Positions 16,836 through 19,290 of a DNA stretch of 19,290 nt are shown here, piece by piece; position 1 is the stretch's first letter; each line of letters starts with the position of its first letter. The translations under genes were made by a program, and so were the position numbers. The notes under the pieces were generated by a model that saw only the letters and a program-made list of their open reading frames with translations, searched no databases and had not been told where the DNA came from. This DNA is from Flavobacterium psychrophilum. Lineage in GTDB: Bacteria > Bacteroidota > Bacteroidia > Flavobacteriales > Flavobacteriaceae. The stretch spans positions 1 to 19,290 of the forward strand of contig CAMCBB010000023.1 in NCBI GenBank assembly GCA_945872875.1, written 5' to 3'.

Positions 16836-18956
16836 TTAAAACAAGTTATCTTTACTAGTTTCTTGTTGATTTTTATAGTAATTATAGGTTTCTAGTTGTG
16901 CTCTAAAAACAGGTTCATCTTCTTTGCGAATTCTGTATTTATTGTCTAATTTCTCTGAATGAAAACGCGCTTTTACATTACCTTTCCAACCCACTTCAAA
17001 GGTGTCCATTAATTGTTTTTTAATATCGTCTTGATAAATAGGGCAGGTAACTTCTACACGACCATCTAGATTACGGGTCATAAAATCAGCAGAGGAAATA
17101 AATACTTCTGGATTGTTGTCATTGCAAAATATAAACAATCGGGAATGTTCTAAGAAATTGTCTACAATACTAATTGCTTCAATATTTTCACTCATCCCTT
17201 TAATACCAGGAATCAAAGAGCAAATTCCACGGATTTGCAATTTCATTTTCACACCGGCATTACTAGCATCATAAAGTTTGTCAATCATTGCGATATCCGA
17301 TAAACTATTCATTTTTAAATTAATATAAGCAGGTCTTCCAGCCAAAGCATTATGAATTTCTCTATCAATTAGTTTGTAAAATTTACCTCTTGAATAATGG
17401 GGTGAAACTATTAAATGTTTGTATCGGTGTAAACGGTAATTGATTTCAAAAAAATCAAAGATTTTAGAAACGTCTTTTAATATTTGCTGGTGGCTAGTTA
17501 ATAGTGTCACATCAGTGTAAACTTTAGCGGTAGATTCGTTAAAATTCCCGGTCGAAATAAACCCATATCTTTTGGTTTTTCCTTCTTCAAATCGTTCTAT
17601 CACACAAATTTTACTATGAACCTTAAGTCCTTTTATTCCAAAAATTAATTCAATTCCCTCTTGTTGCATTTGCTCAGCATAGGAAATGTTATTAGCTTCA
17701 TCAAATCGTGCTTGTAATTCGATCTGAACTACTACTCGTTTTCCATTTTTTGCTGCATTTATTAAGGAACTGATTATTTGAGAATTTTTTGCTAATCGGT
17801 ACAATGTAATTTTAATGGAGCTTACTTTTGGGTCAAGTGCTGCCTCTCGTAAAAATTTTATTAAATAAGAATAGGATTGATAAGGAGCTGAAATTAAAAA
17901 ATCTTTAGTAGCAATCTTATTTAATATACTACCTTCTAAGCTAAGTCCAGGAACATCAAGCTGTTTTTTTTGTTGGTATAATAAATCGAATCTTCCCAAA
18001 TTTGGAAAATCCATATAATCCCTCCTGTTGTGGTAACGCCCACCCGGAATAATACTATCTGTTGAATCGATTTTCATTCGGTTAAGAAAAAACGCTAAGG
18101 TATCTTTGTCGATAGTTTTGTCGTATACAAATCGAACTGGTTCACCAATTCTTCTATCTTTTACCGAAGTAGCAATTTTTTGCAACATACTTTTACTCAT
18201 GTCACTATCAATATCTAATTGCGCATCACGAGTGATTTTAATCATGTGCGCCGAAATACTTTTGTAATCGAAAATATTGAAAATACTGCTCAAATTGTAA
18301 CGAATTACATCATCAAGCAACATGATGTATTGTTTTTCTCCAATAGACGGTAGTACCACAATACGGTTGATATTTTTGGGTTTTTCGATTATAGCATAAC
18401 GAATTTCATTTTTAGGTTTTACCAAGCCAAGAACTTTTGATTTTGCCTCGGTATTCATAACTAATTTTATTGCTAAGTAACCTGCAGTATCTTTTAATAA
18501 TGGAAATTCTGCCAAATCATTTAATATAATCGTTACAAGCTCCGGGCTTACTTTTTGAATGAATAAATCATGCACATATTCTTGGTGTTCTTGACATAAT
18601 TCATTTTCATTAACAATAATAATATTTTCTTTTTCTAATTGTTTTTCAATATCACTTAATATTTTCAAACTGTCTGCTTGTTGTTTGATCACAATTTCTG
18701 TGATATCCTTTAATAATTGTTGTGCAGTGATTCCACCTAGAATTTTAACTCCAGTTTCACCTGACAGACTTAATCTTCGGATAGCAGCAAAACGAACTCT
18801 AAAAAATTCATCTAAATTATTGGAAAAAATCCCTAAAAACCTTAGTCTGTCTAATAAGGGTACGGTTTCATCGGCAGCTTCTTGTAGTACTCTAGCATTA
18901 AAATTTAACCAACTTTTTTCGCGATCTATATACCTATAATTGGATCCTGTATTCAT
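16836..18956 (-). CDS. ppk1: Polyphosphate kinase 1
   Basis: Reversibly makes inorganic polyphosphate from ATP. At 706 residues it is full length. The N-terminal domain begins YIDREKSWLNFNARVLQEA and contains NNLDEFFRVRFA. The middle holds the RRDYMDFPNLG segment. The two phospholipase-D-like catalytic halves contain His447 (GLKVHSKI), the phosphate-accepting histidine, and His604 (LEHSRLFIF), the second conserved active-site histidine. A GFISTGNFNE motif and STAKVYTD lie in the ATP site region. ppx follows 25 bases downstream, forming a ppk1-ppx operon. The 109-base gap from pdxH contains an inverted repeat that may be regulatory. ATG 18956 precedes the conserved N terminus by a few residues. 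Confidence 0.96.
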   Translation of the reverse strand: MNTGSNYRYIDREKSWLNFNARVLQEAADETVPLLDRLRFLGIFSNNLDEFFRVRFAAIRRLSLSGETGVKILGGITAQQLLKDITEIVIKQQADSLKILSDIEKQLEKENIIIVNENELCQEHQEYVHDLFIQKVSPELVTIILNDLAEFPLLKDTAGYLAIKLVMNTEAKSKVLGLVKPKNEIRYAIIEKPKNINRIVVLPSIGEKQYIMLLDDVIRYNLSSIFNIFDYKSISAHMIKITRDAQLDIDSDMSKSMLQKIATSVKDRRIGEPVRFVYDKTIDKDTLAFFLNRMKIDSTDSIIPGGRYHNRRDYMDFPNLGRFDLLYQQKKQLDVPGLSLEGSILNKIATKDFLISAPYQSYSYLIKFLREAALDPKVSSIKITLYRLAKNSQIISSLINAAKNGKRVVVQIELQARFDEANNISYAEQMQQEGIELIFGIKGLKVHSKICVIERFEEGKTKRYGFISTGNFNESTAKVYTDVTLLTSHQQILKDVSKIFDFFEINYRLHRYKHLIVSPHYSRGKFYKLIDREIHNALAGRPAYINLKMNSLSDIAMIDKLYDASNAGVKMKLQIRGICSLIPGIKGMSENIEAISIVDNFLEHSRLFIFCNDNNPEVFISSADFMTRNLDGRVEVTCPIYQDDIKKQLMDTFEVGWKGNVKARFHSEKLDNKYRIRKEDEPVFRAQLETYNYYKNQQETSKDNLF

Positions 18957-18999
18957 AATAAAATTTCTTTAAGTATATATAGGTTTATTTGAAATAATC

Positions 19000-19016
19000 T
19001 ATATTCTGCGAATATA
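19000..19016. promoter_or_regulatory. Inverted repeat upstream of ppk1
   Basis: TATATTC and GAATATA form a perfect 7-base inverted repeat around TGC. On the minus strand it includes TATATTCG, one base off the TAnnTTTG -7 element, 51 bases before the ppk1 ATG. No matching -33 box is seen. It could be an operator over a weak promoter, or chance in a very AT-rich gap. Confidence 0.3.
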
Positions 19017-19065
19017 AAATTTATAAAAACTTTAATTGTTATATAATGATTAATTTTTGTTTAGT

Positions 19066-19290
19066 TTAGGGAGCCAATCGATCTACTTTCCAACTAAAAT
19101 CCGATTGCAATTGATATCGAATTCGGTCGTGTAATCTGTTGGCACGACCTTGCCAAAATTCTACTTCTACGGGTCTAACTAAAAATCCTCCCCAGTGTTT
19201 GGGCCTTTCAATTTCATTATTTTCAAATTCTTGCTCTAATTTTTTCAAATTAGTTTCAAGAAATTCCCTATTCGGAATTACCTCGCTTTG
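19066..19290 (-). CDS. pdxH: Pyridoxamine 5'-phosphate oxidase, C-terminal 74 residues (5' end outside window)
   Basis: FMN-dependent oxidase that makes pyridoxal 5'-phosphate from PNP or PMP, in vitamin B6 salvage; cytoplasmic. The frame is open to the right edge, so the gene continues beyond 19290. The visible part starts QSEVI-NR, typical of the family after its SRQSQ segment, then has HWGGFLVRPVEVEFWQGR and NRLHDRIRY with the substrate- and FMN-contacting Arg and His residues. It ends in the conserved RLAP tail. The length from the FWQGR motif to the stop is normal, so the C terminus is intact. ppk1 follows 109 bases downstream on the same strand, with no clear terminator between them. 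Confidence 0.95.
   Translation of the reverse strand, partial: QSEVIPNREFLETNLKKLEQEFENNEIERPKHWGGFLVRPVEVEFWQGRANRLHDRIRYQLQSDFSWKVDRLAP

Overview
The window reads as ordinary chromosome from a member of the Flavobacteriaceae, most likely Flavobacterium or a close relative. The DNA is strongly AT-rich. SecD and SecF are fused in one protein, as is usual in Bacteroidetes. GyrB ends in a flavobacterial-type tail, and Pcm and DnaX look flavobacterial. Two promoters match the Bacteroidetes pattern TTTG-N19-TAnnTTTG exactly (ahead of secDF and dnaX), and smpB has a good near match. Start codons are preceded by A-rich sequence rather than Shine-Dalgarno sites.

Layout. Bases 1-3241 (+): the 3' two thirds of gyrB, an exported barrel-like protein whose start overlaps the gyrB stop, and mdh, closed by a strong terminator. 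Bases 3314-6509 (+): promoter, a 120-base leader with an 11-codon mini-ORF, secDF, terminator. Bases 6551-8212 (+): a class I/II aminotransferase and a small exported protein made of six near-identical 13-residue repeats. Bases 8213-11312 (-): a tight three-gene run (Gfo/Idh oxidoreductase, 3-hydroxyacyl-CoA dehydrogenase, DUF1015 protein). Bases 11412-12053 (+): pcm, with a TTG start. Bases 12050-12876 (-): smpB followed by an XRE-type regulator. Bases 13018-14882 (+): dnaX with its promoter and a bidirectional terminator. Bases 14888-19290 (-): the end of pdxH, then ppk1, ppx and a lipoprotein alpha/beta-hydrolase.

Most genes are housekeeping: DNA topology (gyrB), replication clamp loading (dnaX), TCA cycle (mdh), protein export (secDF), ribosome rescue (smpB), protein repair (pcm), polyphosphate synthesis and breakdown (ppk1/ppx) and vitamin B6 salvage (pdxH). 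I see no mobile elements, CRISPR arrays, phage genes, rRNA or tRNA, and no gene-free stretch over 300 bases.

The observations most worth following are: (1) a run of ten A in dnaX just after the clamp-loader collar domain, where a shift in either direction meets a stop almost at once, a likely slippage site making a short gamma-like form; (2) the 13-13-16-13-13 repeat protein at 7877; (3) the mini-ORF in the secDF leader; (4) loss of the DnaX zinc-module cysteines. I found no convincing new multi-gene defence or mobile system here.
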